A stretch of 64,000 bases of DNA, taken from NCBI GenBank assembly GCA_005518185.1, contig RKSN01000001.1:124001-188000 (forward strand), given 5' to 3'. The position numbers and the translations under genes are program-made. Below the pieces are notes generated by a model. The model saw only the letters and a program-made list of their open reading frames with translations. It was not told where the DNA came from and made no database searches. Source of the DNA: Chakrabartia godavariana. GTDB lineage: Bacteria > Pseudomonadota > Alphaproteobacteria > Sphingomonadales > Sphingomonadaceae. Positions 1 to 11,049 of the stretch are shown here, piece after piece (position 1 is the stretch's first letter; every line of letters starts with the position of its first letter).

Positions 1-4
1 CGAA

Positions 5-35
5 CAGGGGCGTCGGTTTTCCGGCGCCCTTTTCG
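5..35 (+). terminator. Probable intrinsic terminator of a gene left of the window
   Basis: A stem of about nine pairs (GGGCGTCGG against CCGGCGCCC, one G-U pair) closes a TTTT loop and is followed by a TTTT run. It precedes the FKBP gene and most likely ends a plus-strand gene outside the window. Confidence 0.6.
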
Positions 36-107
36 TTTGCGCTTGGCGCGGGCGACAGGATGCGGCATAGGCGCGCCCGATATTCGAAAACAGTTCAGAG
101 GTCCGCC

Positions 108-734
108 ATGTCCAACACCGCCGTTCCGATCGCCCCGATTGCCAAGGGCTCGATGCTGAAGCTTTGGGGCGGCGTCGCGATCGTGCTCGCGGTTGCGGGC
201 GGCCTTGCCTGGACAGGCACGGCAAAGGCCGTGGGCCAGAGCTGCTCAGGGTCGGAAATGCTGCCGGCCGGTGGCGGGGTGCAGGCATTTGAAGTGACGC
301 CGTCGGGCCTGCACTTTCAGGTGCGCAAAGCCGGCGCTGGCGCCAGCCCGAGCGATGCCGACGTCGCGCTGATCAACTATAAGGGCACGCTCAAGGACGG
401 CACCGAGTTCGATGCGAACCAGCAGACGCCGCTTGAAGTGTCGAAGGTCGTCCCCGGCTTTTCCGAAGCGCTGAAGAAGATGCAGCGCGGCGGCAGCTAT
501 CGCATGTGCATTCCGCCCGCGCTTGGCTATGGCGCGCAGGCCGCTGGGCCCATTCCCGCCAACTCGATTCTGATCTTTGACGTTGACCTGCTCGACTTCA
601 AGAGCGCGGCCGAACTCCAGATGATGCAGCAGATGATGCAGCAGCAGCAGGGCGGACATGGCGGCGCTCCGGGTCAGGGCGCACCGGGTGCGGAAGGCCA
701 GCCGCAGGCTGTCCCGGCGCCGACGGCGGAGTAA
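108..734 (+). CDS. Membrane-anchored FKBP-type peptidyl-prolyl cis-trans isomerase
   Basis: A 208-residue protein. The start chosen is the ATG giving MSNTAVPIAP. An upstream in-frame start would add 16 residues that do not look like a secretion signal. Residues about 16-37 form one hydrophobic segment, so the protein is probably held in the inner membrane with its catalytic part in the periplasm. Residues about 65-165 are an FKBP domain, recognisable from INYKGTLKDGTEFDAN and the C-terminal ALGYGAQAAGPIPANS followed by LIFDVDLLDF. The family catalyses proline isomerisation during folding of exported proteins. The tail is unusual: a Met/Gln-rich stretch, then Gly/Ala/Pro-rich low complexity. 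The gene stands alone, convergent with lepB. Confidence 0.9.
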   Translation: MSNTAVPIAPIAKGSMLKLWGGVAIVLAVAGGLAWTGTAKAVGQSCSGSEMLPAGGGVQAFEVTPSGLHFQVRKAGAGASPSDADVALINYKGTLKDGTEFDANQQTPLEVSKVVPGFSEALKKMQRGGSYRMCIPPALGYGAQAAGPIPANSILIFDVDLLDFKSAAELQMMQQMMQQQQGGHGGAPGQGAPGAEGQPQAVPAPTAE

Positions 735-746
735 CCGCTCACATCT

Positions 747-813
747 GTTTGTGTCGCGCGCCGTCGAGGCTCCCGTGCCCATGTCCCTCGACGCCGCTCG
801 GGACGAACGGGTC
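747..813. repeat. Imperfect inverted repeat, 'GTCGAG...CTCGAC...GGGACGAACGGG' family
   Basis: An imperfect hairpin-forming stretch with arms of the GTCGAGG / CCCTCGAC type, ending in GCTCGGGACGAACGGG. A close relative lies at about 21451-21506. Both sit between the 3' ends of convergent genes, so a role in transcription termination or RNA 3'-end protection is plausible (inference). Confidence 0.6.
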
Positions 814-824
814 GTGCCTTCCTT

Positions 825-936
825 CGTCATGCTGAACTTGGCTCAGCATCCCTGCCTCGCCTGCGATGAAGACGTCGCAGGTCGGCGCTTGGCGGCAACT
901 TCACGGTATGGATCCTGAAACAAGTTCAGGATGACG
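825..936. repeat. Paired palindromic element, copy 1 of the TGAAACAAGTTCA family
   Basis: Two 27-base half elements face each other: 825-851 (a diverged copy) and 910-936, which contains CCTGAAACAAGTTCAGG. Each half can fold by itself, and the two halves are also inverted copies of one another with 58 bases between. Three more copies lie at 13337-13442, 15409-15515 and 44243-44351. Here it occupies the fkpA/lepB convergent junction. Confidence 0.85.
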
Positions 937-959
937 ACAGAGGGGAGAGCGGTAGGCCC

Positions 960-1907
960 TTATTCCCCGTCCTTCTTCGCCTCAAGACTGACGAAAGTGC
1001 GGTCGGGGCGCAGGGCGCGGAACCAGCTCAGCGGATTGAGATAGTTCGAAGTTCCGTCGAGCGAGAAGGTGATGATCTCCGCCTTGCCGCCGATATTCTC
1101 CCATGGCACAGGGCCGCCCAGGCCGCGCTGCCATTGCGGGAAGCGGCTGTCGGCGCTGTGATCGCGATTGTCGCCCATCAGGAAAAAATGGCCATCCGGC
1201 ACGGTGATCGGCCCATAATTGTCGCCCGGCGAATTGGGGTCGACATCGACCGTGTCATAGCTGCGCCCGTTGGGCAGCGTTTCCCGCACGATGGGGAGCT
1301 TGCACCACAAGGTGCCATCGTCCTTTGCCACGCGGCGGTCGGGATAGTCCTCCTGCGTGCAGGGGTCGTTGGCATCAACGGGGACGAGCCGCTCGACCTT
1401 GGGCGCGCGCTTTACGGCTTTGCCGTTGATGATCAGCTCGCCGCCACGCATTTCGATCCGGTCACCCGGCAGGCCGATGACGCGCTTGATGTAATCCTCG
1501 TTCATGCCGGGCGGCGTCAGGATGACGACATCGCCGCGTTCGGGCTCGCTGCCCCAGATGCGGCCCTTCCAGTCCGGCAGCTGCACGGCGAGAGACTCGA
1601 CGGGCTCGCGCAGGACGAGCCAGCGGAAAATGGACGGGATGGACGGGATCGTCGGCGACACATGGCTCCAGCCATAAGCGAACTTGCTGACGACGAGCCG
1701 GTCCCCGACCATCAGTGTCGGCACCATCGATTCCGAAGGGATGTAGAACGGCTTCGCGATGAAGCTGTGAAAGCCGAGCACGGCGGCGAGCAGGAGGGCC
1801 GCGCCCCGGACCTCTTCGCCCCAATTGACCTTGTCGTCCTTGCGCGTCTTCTTGGCCATGTCTGCGGGGGTGCTTTCGGTCAGGGCGGGTTCGGTGGGAG
1901 ATGTCAC
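960..1907 (-). CDS. lepB: Signal peptidase I
   Basis: Inner-membrane serine protease that removes signal peptides from exported proteins. The catalytic Ser lies in [10 protein letters not shown] and the general-base Lys in [16 protein letters not shown]. The conserved box [11 protein letters not shown] is near the C-terminus. One hydrophobic anchor ([15 protein letters not shown]) precedes the catalytic part. I place the start at a GTG whose last bases overlap the acpS stop (GTGA), which fits the overlaps elsewhere in this operon. An ATG 48 bases further in (MAKKTRKDD, base 1859) is the alternative. It is the last gene of the pyrE-pdxJ-acpS-lepB operon. The usual downstream partners rnc and era are not here. 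Confidence 0.93.
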   Translation of the reverse strand: MTSPTEPALTESTPADMAKKTRKDDKVNWGEEVRGAALLLAAVLGFHSFIAKPFYIPSESMVPTLMVGDRLVVSKFAYGWSHVSPTIPSIPSIFRWLVLREPVESLAVQLPDWKGRIWGSEPERGDVVILTPPGMNEDYIKRVIGLPGDRIEMRGGELIINGKAVKRAPKVERLVPVDANDPCTQEDYPDRRVAKDDGTLWCKLPIVRETLPNGRSYDTVDVDPNSPGDNYGPITVPDGHFFLMGDNRDHSADSRFPQWQRGLGGPVPWENIGGKAEIITFSLDGTSNYLNPLSWFRALRPDRTFVSLEAKKDGE

Positions 1908-2323
1908 TGGGCTTCGGCTTTCGCGGCTGGCAGGGCTTCGATGATCACAAACGCCTGTGCCCATGGATGATCGTCGGTGAGCGTCAGATGAATGCGCACC
2001 TCATAGCCGTCGGGCACAAGGGCGTCGAGGGCGGCCTTCGCCCCGCCCGCGAGCGCAAGCGTCGGCGCGCCCGAGGGCGCATTGACCACGCCAATGTCCT
2101 TCATGAAGACGCCGCGCTTGAAACCGGTGCCGACCGCCTTGGAAAAGGCCTCCTTGGCGGCAAAGCGCTTCGCATAGGTGCCGGCTTGCGTGAACGGGCG
2201 GCGCGCGGCCTTGGCGCGCTCCATATCGGTAAAGACGCGGTTGGTGAACCGATCGCCCCAGCGGTCGAGCGATTTCTGGATCCGCTCGATATTGCAGAGA
2301 TCGGAGCCGAGACCGATGATCAT
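1904..2323 (-). CDS. acpS: Holo-[acyl-carrier-protein] synthase
   Basis: Transfers 4'-phosphopantetheine from CoA to a serine of acyl carrier protein, activating it for fatty acid synthesis. The 139-residue length fits the family. The metal-binding N-terminus [15 protein letters not shown] and the second motif [14 protein letters not shown] are intact. The start is the ATG before IIGLGSD, with a GGGGGTGAT ribosome-binding stretch, four bases after the pdxJ stop. The pdxJ-acpS-lepB arrangement is known from many proteobacteria. Confidence 0.95.
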   Translation of the reverse strand: MIIGLGSDLCNIERIQKSLDRWGDRFTNRVFTDMERAKAARRPFTQAGTYAKRFAAKEAFSKAVGTGFKRGVFMKDIGVVNAPSGAPTLALAGGAKAALDALVPDGYEVRIHLTLTDDHPWAQAFVIIEALPAAKAEAQ

Positions 2324-2327
2324 GCGA

Positions 2328-3059
2328 TCACCCCCGCGCCGCATCCATGCGGGCGCGCATTTCGCGGATGCTCGCCTCAAGACCGGTGAAGATCGCCTCG
2401 CCGATCAGGAAGTGGCCGATGTTGAGTTCGGCGAGATGGGGGATGGCGGCAATCGGCCCGACATTGTCATAGGTGAGGCCGTGTCCTGCATGTGGCTCGA
2501 TCCCGTTGCGGGCGGCGAGGGCCGCGGCATCGGCGATGCGGCGCAGTTCGGTTTGCACCTGATCGCCCATGGCGTGGGCATATTCGCCGGTGTGGAGTTC
2601 AACGACCGGCGCGTTGAGGCGGAGCGCGGCATCGATCTGCCGGACTTCGGGTGCGATGAACAGGCTGACGCGGATATCGGCGTCGAGCAGGCGCTGGACG
2701 ATCGGGTAAAGCCGGTTGTGCTGGCCCGCCGCGTCGAGCCCGCCTTCGGTCGTCCGTTCCTCGCGCCGCTCCGGCACGATGCAGGCCGCGTGCGGCTTGT
2801 GGCGGAGTGCAATCTCCAGCATCTCTTCCGTCGCTGCCATCTCAAGATTGAGCGGCAGGTCGGTCGCCGCCTGAATGCGGGCAAGATCATCGTCGCGGAT
2901 GTGGCGCCGGTCCTCGCGCAGATGCGCCGTGATGCCGTCGCCGCCACAGGCCGCGACAATCTGCGCCGCGCGCACCGGATCGGGATGATCTCCGCCGCGC
3001 GCATTCCTGATGGTTGCGACGTGATCGATATTGACGCCGAGGCGCAGGTGCGGCGTCAA
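2328..3059 (-). CDS. pdxJ: Pyridoxine 5'-phosphate synthase
   Basis: Condenses 1-deoxyxylulose 5-phosphate with 3-amino-2-oxopropyl phosphate in the last step of de novo vitamin B6 synthesis. At 243 residues it is full length. The start motif [19 protein letters not shown] is diagnostic, as are [13 protein letters not shown] and [14 protein letters not shown]. The start codon is TTG: it overlaps the pyrE stop as TTGA, and no ATG lies before the first conserved residues. Expression is therefore probably coupled to pyrE translation. Confidence 0.95.
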   Translation of the reverse strand: MTPHLRLGVNIDHVATIRNARGGDHPDPVRAAQIVAACGGDGITAHLREDRRHIRDDDLARIQAATDLPLNLEMAATEEMLEIALRHKPHAACIVPERREERTTEGGLDAAGQHNRLYPIVQRLLDADIRVSLFIAPEVRQIDAALRLNAPVVELHTGEYAHAMGDQVQTELRRIADAAALAARNGIEPHAGHGLTYDNVGPIAAIPHLAELNIGHFLIGEAIFTGLEASIREMRARMDAARG

Positions 3060-3646
3060 GCGTCGGCCTTCCGGCTGCCGGGCTTCACGGCCGGGATCGC
3101 TGCAAGGTCAGGAGGGAGCTTGTCGGCTTCATAGGTCGGCACGTCCAAGCGGATGAGCGGGAAGAAGGGAACCCCCAGATCGACCGAGCCATTGGACCGG
3201 TCGACGAGCGACGCTTCGGCGATGACTTCGCCGCCTTCGCGCGCCACGGCTTCGATCGCTTCGCGTGAGGACAGGCCGGTTGTCACCACGTCTTCGACCA
3301 TCAGCACCTTCTGGCCCGGTTCCAGCCGGAAGCCGCGACGCAGGCCGAACACGCCATCGGGGCGTTCAAGGAACAGCGCGTCCTTATTGAGGGCGCGGCC
3401 CATTTCGTGGCCGATGATGATGCCGCCCATGGCGGGCGAGACAACCACGTCAATCGCGCGGCGGATGGCGTCCGGCAGGCGGCGGGCGGTCTCTTCGGCG
3501 AGGCGGGCGGCGCGGGCCGGGTTCATCAGCACGCGCGCGCACTGGAGATAGCGGGGGCTTCTCAGGCCCGACGACAGAATGAAATGCCCCTCAAGCAACG
3601 CTTCGGCGGCGCGGAATTCGTTGAGGATATCGTCGTCGGTCATCAT
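3056..3646 (-). CDS. pyrE: Orotate phosphoribosyltransferase
   Basis: Makes orotidine 5'-phosphate from orotate and PRPP in pyrimidine synthesis. The PRPP-binding motif [14 protein letters not shown] is intact, and the N-terminal [20 protein letters not shown] is typical of the alphaproteobacterial type. Two adjacent ATG codons (3646 and 3643) and a GTG before them are all possible starts; an AAGGA-like site lies about 14 bases upstream. It is the first gene of a four-gene operon with pdxJ, acpS and lepB. Confidence 0.93.
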   Translation of the reverse strand: MMTDDDILNEFRAAEALLEGHFILSSGLRSPRYLQCARVLMNPARAARLAEETARRLPDAIRRAIDVVVSPAMGGIIIGHEMGRALNKDALFLERPDGVFGLRRGFRLEPGQKVLMVEDVVTTGLSSREAIEAVAREGGEVIAEASLVDRSNGSVDLGVPFFPLIRLDVPTYEADKLPPDLAAIPAVKPGSRKADA

Positions 3647-3791
3647 CACGGGGGAAGCTGTCCTTTGCCCAGGAAGAATGTCTTGAATACCCGTCCATTA
3701 GGGATGGTGGACAAAGCCTGCAATCCTGCGCGAAAAATGCACCGTGAATCGCTTGAGCCTCGTATGTTTCGTGCGTATAGGCCGCAGCGGA

Positions 3792-3843
3792 GCGTCCACC
3801 CAACAACGGACGCCAAGGGCTCTTTTTGCCCGGTTTTCCGGGC
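3792..3843 (+). promoter_or_regulatory. Two hairpins in the coxB leader
   Basis: Upstream of coxB, the stem GCGTCC/GGACGC (3792-3813) is followed after CAAGGGCTCTTTTT by GCCCGG-TTTT-CCGGGC (3828-3843), ending 21 bases before the coxB start. Whether they act as an attenuator, an mRNA stabiliser or a terminator for an upstream transcript cannot be told from sequence. Confidence 0.45.
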
Positions 3844-3864
3844 TGTAACATGGAAAAACAGGTA

Positions 3865-6608
<2,744 letters not shown>

Positions 6609-6718
6609 AGGGCACGGCATCGTCCGTTCCCTCAGTCACAACTGACATGTCCCGTCGCCCGGTTCGCATCACAGCGGACCGGGCGCAGGATTAAAGGACG
6701 GAAGGGCGTCACCTTGAT

Positions 6719-7630
6719 ATGACAAGCCTGAGCGTGATCAACACACAGACACTCCCGGCCGACTGGCGCGATTTCCTCGCGCTGACCAAGCCGCGCGTGA
6801 TGTCGCTGGTCGTGTTCACTGGCCTGTGCGGTCTGCTGGCCGCGCCCCAATCGATCCATCCCGTGCTGGCCTTCACCGCAGTCCTGTGCATCGCGCTGGG
6901 GGCAGGGGCCGCTGGTGCGCTCAACCAATGGTATGAGGCGGATATCGACGCGCTGATGAAGCGGACGCAAGGCCGGCCGCTTCCCGCCGGGCGTATGGAC
7001 CGGCAATCGGCCCTGCATTTCGGCGTGGGCCTCTCTTTCTTTTCGGTGCTGACGCTGGGCGTTGCGACCAACTGGTTCGCCGCCGGCATCCTTGCCGCCT
7101 CGATCCTCTTTTATGTCCTTATCTACACCGTCTGGCTCAAGCGCCGGACGCCGCAGAACATCGTCATCGGTGGGGCTGCCGGGGCCTTTCCGCCGATGAT
7201 CGGCTGGGCCGCTGTGACGGGCGACATGAGCCTGCTCCCGGTGCTGCTGTTCGGCATCATCTTCCTGTGGACGCCGCCGCATTTCTGGGCGCTCGCGCTC
7301 TTTGTGAAGACCGATTACGCCAATGCGGGCGTGCCGATGCTGCCCGTCGTCGCAGGCGAGCGGACCACGCGCACGCAGGTCTTTCTCTACACGCTGCCGA
7401 TGGTCGCCTGCGCCATCGCGCCCTTCGCGCTCGGGATGCTGGGCAACATCTATGGCATCTCGGCCATAGTGCTCTCGGCAGCGTTTCTGTTACTTGCGGC
7501 GCGGGTTGCCTTCCGCACCACGCGGGATGGCGATTCGATGGCGCCGGAAAAGGCCCTGTTCGCCTTTTCGATCGTCTATCTCTTTGTCCTCTTTGGGGCG
7601 GTCGCCGTTGACCGTATGGTATTGGCATGA
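6719..7630 (+). CDS. ctaB: Protoheme IX farnesyltransferase (heme O synthase)
   Basis: Adds a farnesyl group to heme B to give heme O, the first step to heme A for the oxidase encoded here. It is a 303-residue polytopic UbiA-family prenyltransferase. The Asp-rich substrate site reads [20 protein letters not shown], preceded by [14 protein letters not shown]. It follows ctaD after about 110 bases and overlaps the next micro-gene by four bases (ATGA). Confidence 0.96.
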   Translation: MTSLSVINTQTLPADWRDFLALTKPRVMSLVVFTGLCGLLAAPQSIHPVLAFTAVLCIALGAGAAGALNQWYEADIDALMKRTQGRPLPAGRMDRQSALHFGVGLSFFSVLTLGVATNWFAAGILAASILFYVLIYTVWLKRRTPQNIVIGGAAGAFPPMIGWAAVTGDMSLLPVLLFGIIFLWTPPHFWALALFVKTDYANAGVPMLPVVAGERTTRTQVFLYTLPMVACAIAPFALGMLGNIYGISAIVLSAAFLLLAARVAFRTTRDGDSMAPEKALFAFSIVYLFVLFGAVAVDRMVLA

Positions 7631-7746
7631 GCGATCAGAACGACGAATTTAACCGCCGCCGACAGCAGCGGTCGATCGTGACGGCCGTGCTGCTGATTGG
7701 CATGTGCCTGCTCTTCTATTTCATCACACTGGCGAGGATCGGCTGA
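7627..7746 (+). CDS. CoxF-like 39-residue single-helix protein
   Basis: A tiny gene with ATGA overlap to ctaB and TGATG overlap to ctaG, so it is translationally locked into the operon. The product has a charged N-terminus ([16 protein letters not shown]) and one membrane helix ([20 protein letters not shown]). Short proteins of this kind sit between ctaB and ctaG in many alphaproteobacteria and are called CoxF or 'small oxidase assembly protein'. The exact role is not known to me. Position and overlaps, not sequence identity, carry the call. Confidence 0.8.
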   Translation: MSDQNDEFNRRRQQRSIVTAVLLIGMCLLFYFITLARIG

Positions 7747-8288
7747 TGAACGCGATCGTACGCACCGGAATGCTCGCAACGGGTCTGGCCGTCGCCATGG
7801 CCGGCGTCGGCTATGCCAGCGTCCCGCTCTATCGCCTTTTCTGTCAGGTCACCGGCTTTGGCGGCACGACGCAAAAGGCAATTGGCCAGTCCGCGCCCGG
7901 CGCGGTGGCGGGCCGGACCATGTCGGTCCGCTTTGACGCCAATCACAGTTCCAGCCTTCCGTGGACGTTCCAGCAGGAAGTGAACCGCGAAGTGGTCAAG
8001 GTCGGTGAACAGGAAATCGCCTTCTTCGTGGCGAAGAACCTGTCCGACAAGCCGGTCACCGGCACCGCGACGTTCAACGTCACGCCCAACCAGGCAGGCA
8101 AATATTTCACCAAGATCCAGTGCTTCTGCTTCACCAAGCAGACGCTGCAGCCGGGCCAGCAGGTCCGCATGCCGGTCGTCTTCTATGTCGATCCGGCGAT
8201 CCTGAAGGACCCGGCAGCCAATGATGTCGAGGAAATCACGCTGAGTTACACCTTCTATCCGGTGGACGAGGCGAAAAACCAAAGCTAA
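7746..8288 (+). CDS. ctaG: Cytochrome c oxidase assembly protein CtaG (Cox11)
   Basis: Copper chaperone that delivers copper to the CuB site of subunit I. It has 180 residues: one N-terminal membrane helix, then a periplasmic beta-sandwich domain. The copper-binding CFCF motif is at residues 126-129, and the flanking GKYFTKIQCFCFTKQTL is typical. The N-terminal ASVPLYRLFCQVTGFGGTT is also a family signature. The start overlaps the stop of the CoxF-like gene. Confidence 0.96.
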   Translation: MNAIVRTGMLATGLAVAMAGVGYASVPLYRLFCQVTGFGGTTQKAIGQSAPGAVAGRTMSVRFDANHSSSLPWTFQQEVNREVVKVGEQEIAFFVAKNLSDKPVTGTATFNVTPNQAGKYFTKIQCFCFTKQTLQPGQQVRMPVVFYVDPAILKDPAANDVEEITLSYTFYPVDEAKNQS

Positions 8289-8320
8289 GCGATTTTCGAA
8301 TTCACAGGGAAAGCATTACG

Positions 8321-9238
8321 ATGGCAGGCGCAAAGAACCACGACTACCATATCCTTCCACCCAGCATTCACCCCCTGATGGGGTCGATGTCGGCCCTGCT
8401 CGCCTTTGGCGGTCTGGTCATGTGGATGCACAAGATGCCTTATGGCGGCCTGATTTCCGGCCTCGGCTGGATCGGCATCCTGTACACCTTCTTCGCCTGG
8501 TGGTCGGATGTCGTGAAGGAAGCCCAGGGCGGCGACCACACGCCGGTCGTGCAGCTCCACCTGCGCTATGGCATGATTCTGTTCATCGCCTCCGAAGTCA
8601 TGTTCTTCGTCGGCTGGTTCTGGGCGTTCTTTGATTTCGCCCTGTTCCCGCGTCCGCTGCAGGTCATCGAAGGCGCCATCGAAATCATTCAGGGTCCGAA
8701 TTCGGTGACGATGGCCGCAGGCCAGTTCCCGGCCAAGGGTCTGGAAGTCATCGATGCCTTTGGCTTCCCGCTCCTGAACACGCTGATCCTGCTCTGCTCG
8801 GGCACGACCGTGACCTGGGCTCACCACGCGCTCATCAACAATGAACGTGGCGGCGAACTCACCGGTTTCTGGGGTGCGCTTGGCGTCGGCGCCAACGACA
8901 ATCTGAAGAAGGGCCTGTGGATCACGATCCTGCTCGGCGCGCTGTTCTCGACGATCCAGATTTACGAGTACATTCACGCACCGTTCGCGTTCAAGGGCCT
9001 GAACTACAGCTCGGCCTTCTACATGGCGACCGGCTTCCACGGCTTCCACGTGTTCGTCGGCACGATCTTCCTGATCGTCTGCCTCGTGCGGTCGTACAAG
9101 GGCCACTTCACCCCGCGTCAGCACTTCGGCTTCGAAGCGGCGGCCTGGTACTGGCACTTCGTCGACGTGGTGTGGCTGTTCCTCTTCGTCGCTGTCTATG
9201 TCTGGGGCGGCTGGGGCGCGCCGGTTCACGGCGGCTGA
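8321..9238 (+). CDS. ctaE: Cytochrome c oxidase subunit III
   Basis: Structural oxidase subunit with 305 residues and seven expected membrane helices. It begins AGAKNHDYHILPPSIHPLMG and contains SEVMFFVGWFWAFF, TGFHGFHVFVG and a C-terminal EAAAWYWHFVDVVWLFLF, all characteristic. It lies 32 bases after ctaG, as expected for a cox operon. Confidence 0.97.
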   Translation: MAGAKNHDYHILPPSIHPLMGSMSALLAFGGLVMWMHKMPYGGLISGLGWIGILYTFFAWWSDVVKEAQGGDHTPVVQLHLRYGMILFIASEVMFFVGWFWAFFDFALFPRPLQVIEGAIEIIQGPNSVTMAAGQFPAKGLEVIDAFGFPLLNTLILLCSGTTVTWAHHALINNERGGELTGFWGALGVGANDNLKKGLWITILLGALFSTIQIYEYIHAPFAFKGLNYSSAFYMATGFHGFHVFVGTIFLIVCLVRSYKGHFTPRQHFGFEAAAWYWHFVDVVWLFLFVAVYVWGGWGAPVHGG

Positions 9239-9242
9239 TCGG

Positions 9243-9611
9243 ATGTCAGACTGGCAGGCCCCCGACACGACCGAAGCGTCGTTGAAGGGGCTGTGCCCAC
9301 GCTGCGGCGCCCCGACCCTGTTCGCGGGCGCCGTTCGCTTTTCGGAGCGCTGCACAAATTGTGCGCTCGACTTTGGCCAGTTCAACGTGGGCGACGGGCC
9401 TGCGGCCTTCCTCATCATGATCGTCGGCGCGATTGTCACCATCGGTGCGGTCATGCTGGAACTGTCGGTGTCGCCGCCCTTCTGGGTGCACATCCTCATC
9501 TGGTTGCCGATCACCATCGTGCTGGTCGTCGGCTTGCTGCGTCTGGCCAAGGGCGCGCTCCTCATCCTCGAATATCGCAACCGCGCGCGTGAAGGGCGCC
9601 TGATCGGCTGA
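9243..9611 (+). CDS. DUF983 membrane protein
   Basis: A 122-residue protein of the DUF983 family, regularly encoded after ctaE in alphaproteobacteria. An N-terminal zinc-ribbon-like part has two CxxC pairs (GLCPRCGAPTLF and SERCTNCALDFG). Two membrane helices follow (about residues 50-100). A role in oxidase biogenesis is inferred only from its constant place in this operon. It starts four bases after ctaE, and its TGA overlaps the surf1 ATG (TGATG). Confidence 0.88.
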   Translation: MSDWQAPDTTEASLKGLCPRCGAPTLFAGAVRFSERCTNCALDFGQFNVGDGPAAFLIMIVGAIVTIGAVMLELSVSPPFWVHILIWLPITIVLVVGLLRLAKGALLILEYRNRAREGRLIG

Positions 9612-10231
9612 TGCGCGTTCCTGTCCTTCCGACGCTCATCGTGGCAGCCGCCTGCGCCGCCATGATCGGGCTTGGCCTGTGGCAGCTGGACCGCCGTGCG
9701 GAAAAGGCCACGCTGCTCGCGCTCTATGCCCGCAACATGCAGGAAGGCCCGGTAGCGTTTCAGCCGCACGCGCCGGTGCCCGATACGATCATGTTCCGCA
9801 CGGCGTCCGCCTTTTGCGTGAAGGTCACCGGCTGGCGGACCGAGGCGGGCCGCTCGGTCAAGGGCGGTTCGGGCTATCGCTGGATCGCCGAATGCAGCAC
9901 CGGCGCCGAAGGACCGGGTCTGCTCGCCGATATGGGCGTGACGCGCGACCCGAAGCTGAAACCCGATTGGGCGGGCGGCCCGGTGCGCGGACGCATCACG
10001 ACCGAGCCGAGCCATCAGAGCCTGTTCGCAAAGATCGGCGGCACACGCGAGGTGCTGCGCCCGATGCTGGTCGCGGAGACGCCCGCGCCGGGGCTGGAGG
10101 CGAGCGCGCCGCCGTCGCCCGATGAGGTGCCCAACAACCATCTGGCCTATGCCGTACAGTGGTTCCTGTTCGCCGGTATCGCCGCGCTGATCTACGGGAT
10201 TGCGCTCCGTCGCCGGATGCGCGCCGGTTGA
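9611..10231 (+). CDS. SURF1-family oxidase assembly protein
   Basis: A 206-residue SURF1-like protein involved in placing heme a into subunit I. Helix one lies at about residues 4-22 (PTLIVAAACAAMIGLGLWQL), followed by the family signature GLWQLDRRAEKATLL. The C-terminal helix near PNNHLAYAVQWFLFAGIAAL is diagnostic. It is shorter than typical 230-250-residue members. The start overlaps the DUF983 stop. Confidence 0.92.
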   Translation: MRVPVLPTLIVAAACAAMIGLGLWQLDRRAEKATLLALYARNMQEGPVAFQPHAPVPDTIMFRTASAFCVKVTGWRTEAGRSVKGGSGYRWIAECSTGAEGPGLLADMGVTRDPKLKPDWAGGPVRGRITTEPSHQSLFAKIGGTREVLRPMLVAETPAPGLEASAPPSPDEVPNNHLAYAVQWFLFAGIAALIYGIALRRRMRAG

Positions 10232-10983
10232 CGCTGCCGCACGACCCCGTTTTCTACATCGTCGCATCGCTGGCCATCATTCTGGTCGGTGTGGCCAAAG
10301 GCGGATTTGCGGGGCTGGGCGCGGCCTCCATGCCGATCCTCGTCCTGGTCATGGACCCGGTGCCCGCAGCAGCGATGCTCCTCCCGATTCTGATCGTGCA
10401 GGACGTCGTCGGCGTCTGGGCCTTTCGCCACAGCTTTGACCTGCCGACATTGAAGCTGATGGTGCCGGGCGCGCTGGTCGGTGTGTTCCTTGGCTGGCTG
10501 CTGGCAACCGTGGTGCCCGCCGATGCCGTACGCGCGCTGGTGGGCCTGATCTCGGTCGCGTTCGGGTCCTATCGGCTCGCGGGCGATCGTGGCCTGCGCC
10601 TTCCCGTTCGCGGCACACTCCCCAACTGGGTCGGCACCTTCTGGGGCGGCGTTTCGGGATTTACCAGCCAGGTGGCGCATGCGGGTGGCCCGCCGTTCCA
10701 GATCTGGGCGCTGACCCGCAATCTCCCGCATACCGTCTTCATAGGCACGTCGGCGATCTTCTTTGCGATCCTCAACTGGATGAAGGTCCCCGCCTATTTC
10801 GCGCTTGGGCAGTTCACCTGGGCCAATCTGCAGCTGACGCTCGTTTTCCTGCCCGTCGCGATTGCGAGCACCTTTGCTGGCGTCTGGCTGGTCAAGCGGG
10901 TCAGCGCCGCACGGTTCAACACGGTGATCTCGCTGTTGATGGTCGCAGTGGGCATCGAGCTGCTGCGCGTCGCGCTTGCCTGA
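10228..10983 (+). CDS. TauE/SafE-family membrane transporter
   Basis: A 251-residue polytopic protein of the TSUP family, which exports sulfite, sulfonates or related anions; the substrate here is unknown. The N-terminal VGVAKGGFAGLGAASMPILV and the half-repeat WGGVSGFTSQVAHAGGPPF are typical. The start is a TTG overlapping the surf1 stop (TTGA); no ATG lies between that stop and the first helix. It is co-transcribed with oxidase assembly genes, which is not a universal arrangement. Confidence 0.87.
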   Translation: MTLPHDPVFYIVASLAIILVGVAKGGFAGLGAASMPILVLVMDPVPAAAMLLPILIVQDVVGVWAFRHSFDLPTLKLMVPGALVGVFLGWLLATVVPADAVRALVGLISVAFGSYRLAGDRGLRLPVRGTLPNWVGTFWGGVSGFTSQVAHAGGPPFQIWALTRNLPHTVFIGTSAIFFAILNWMKVPAYFALGQFTWANLQLTLVFLPVAIASTFAGVWLVKRVSAARFNTVISLLMVAVGIELLRVALA

Positions 10984-11049
10984 CCGCGCCGCACCCTGTC
11001 ACCCTGAATCCTTGCCCATTCGGGCCATCGCCGCTAACGCCGCCGCATC

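Noticed and set aside
8285-10267. Open frame of about 660 codons opposite ctaE to surf1
   Set aside because: Same reason: the plus strand carries clearly recognisable genes across the whole length.
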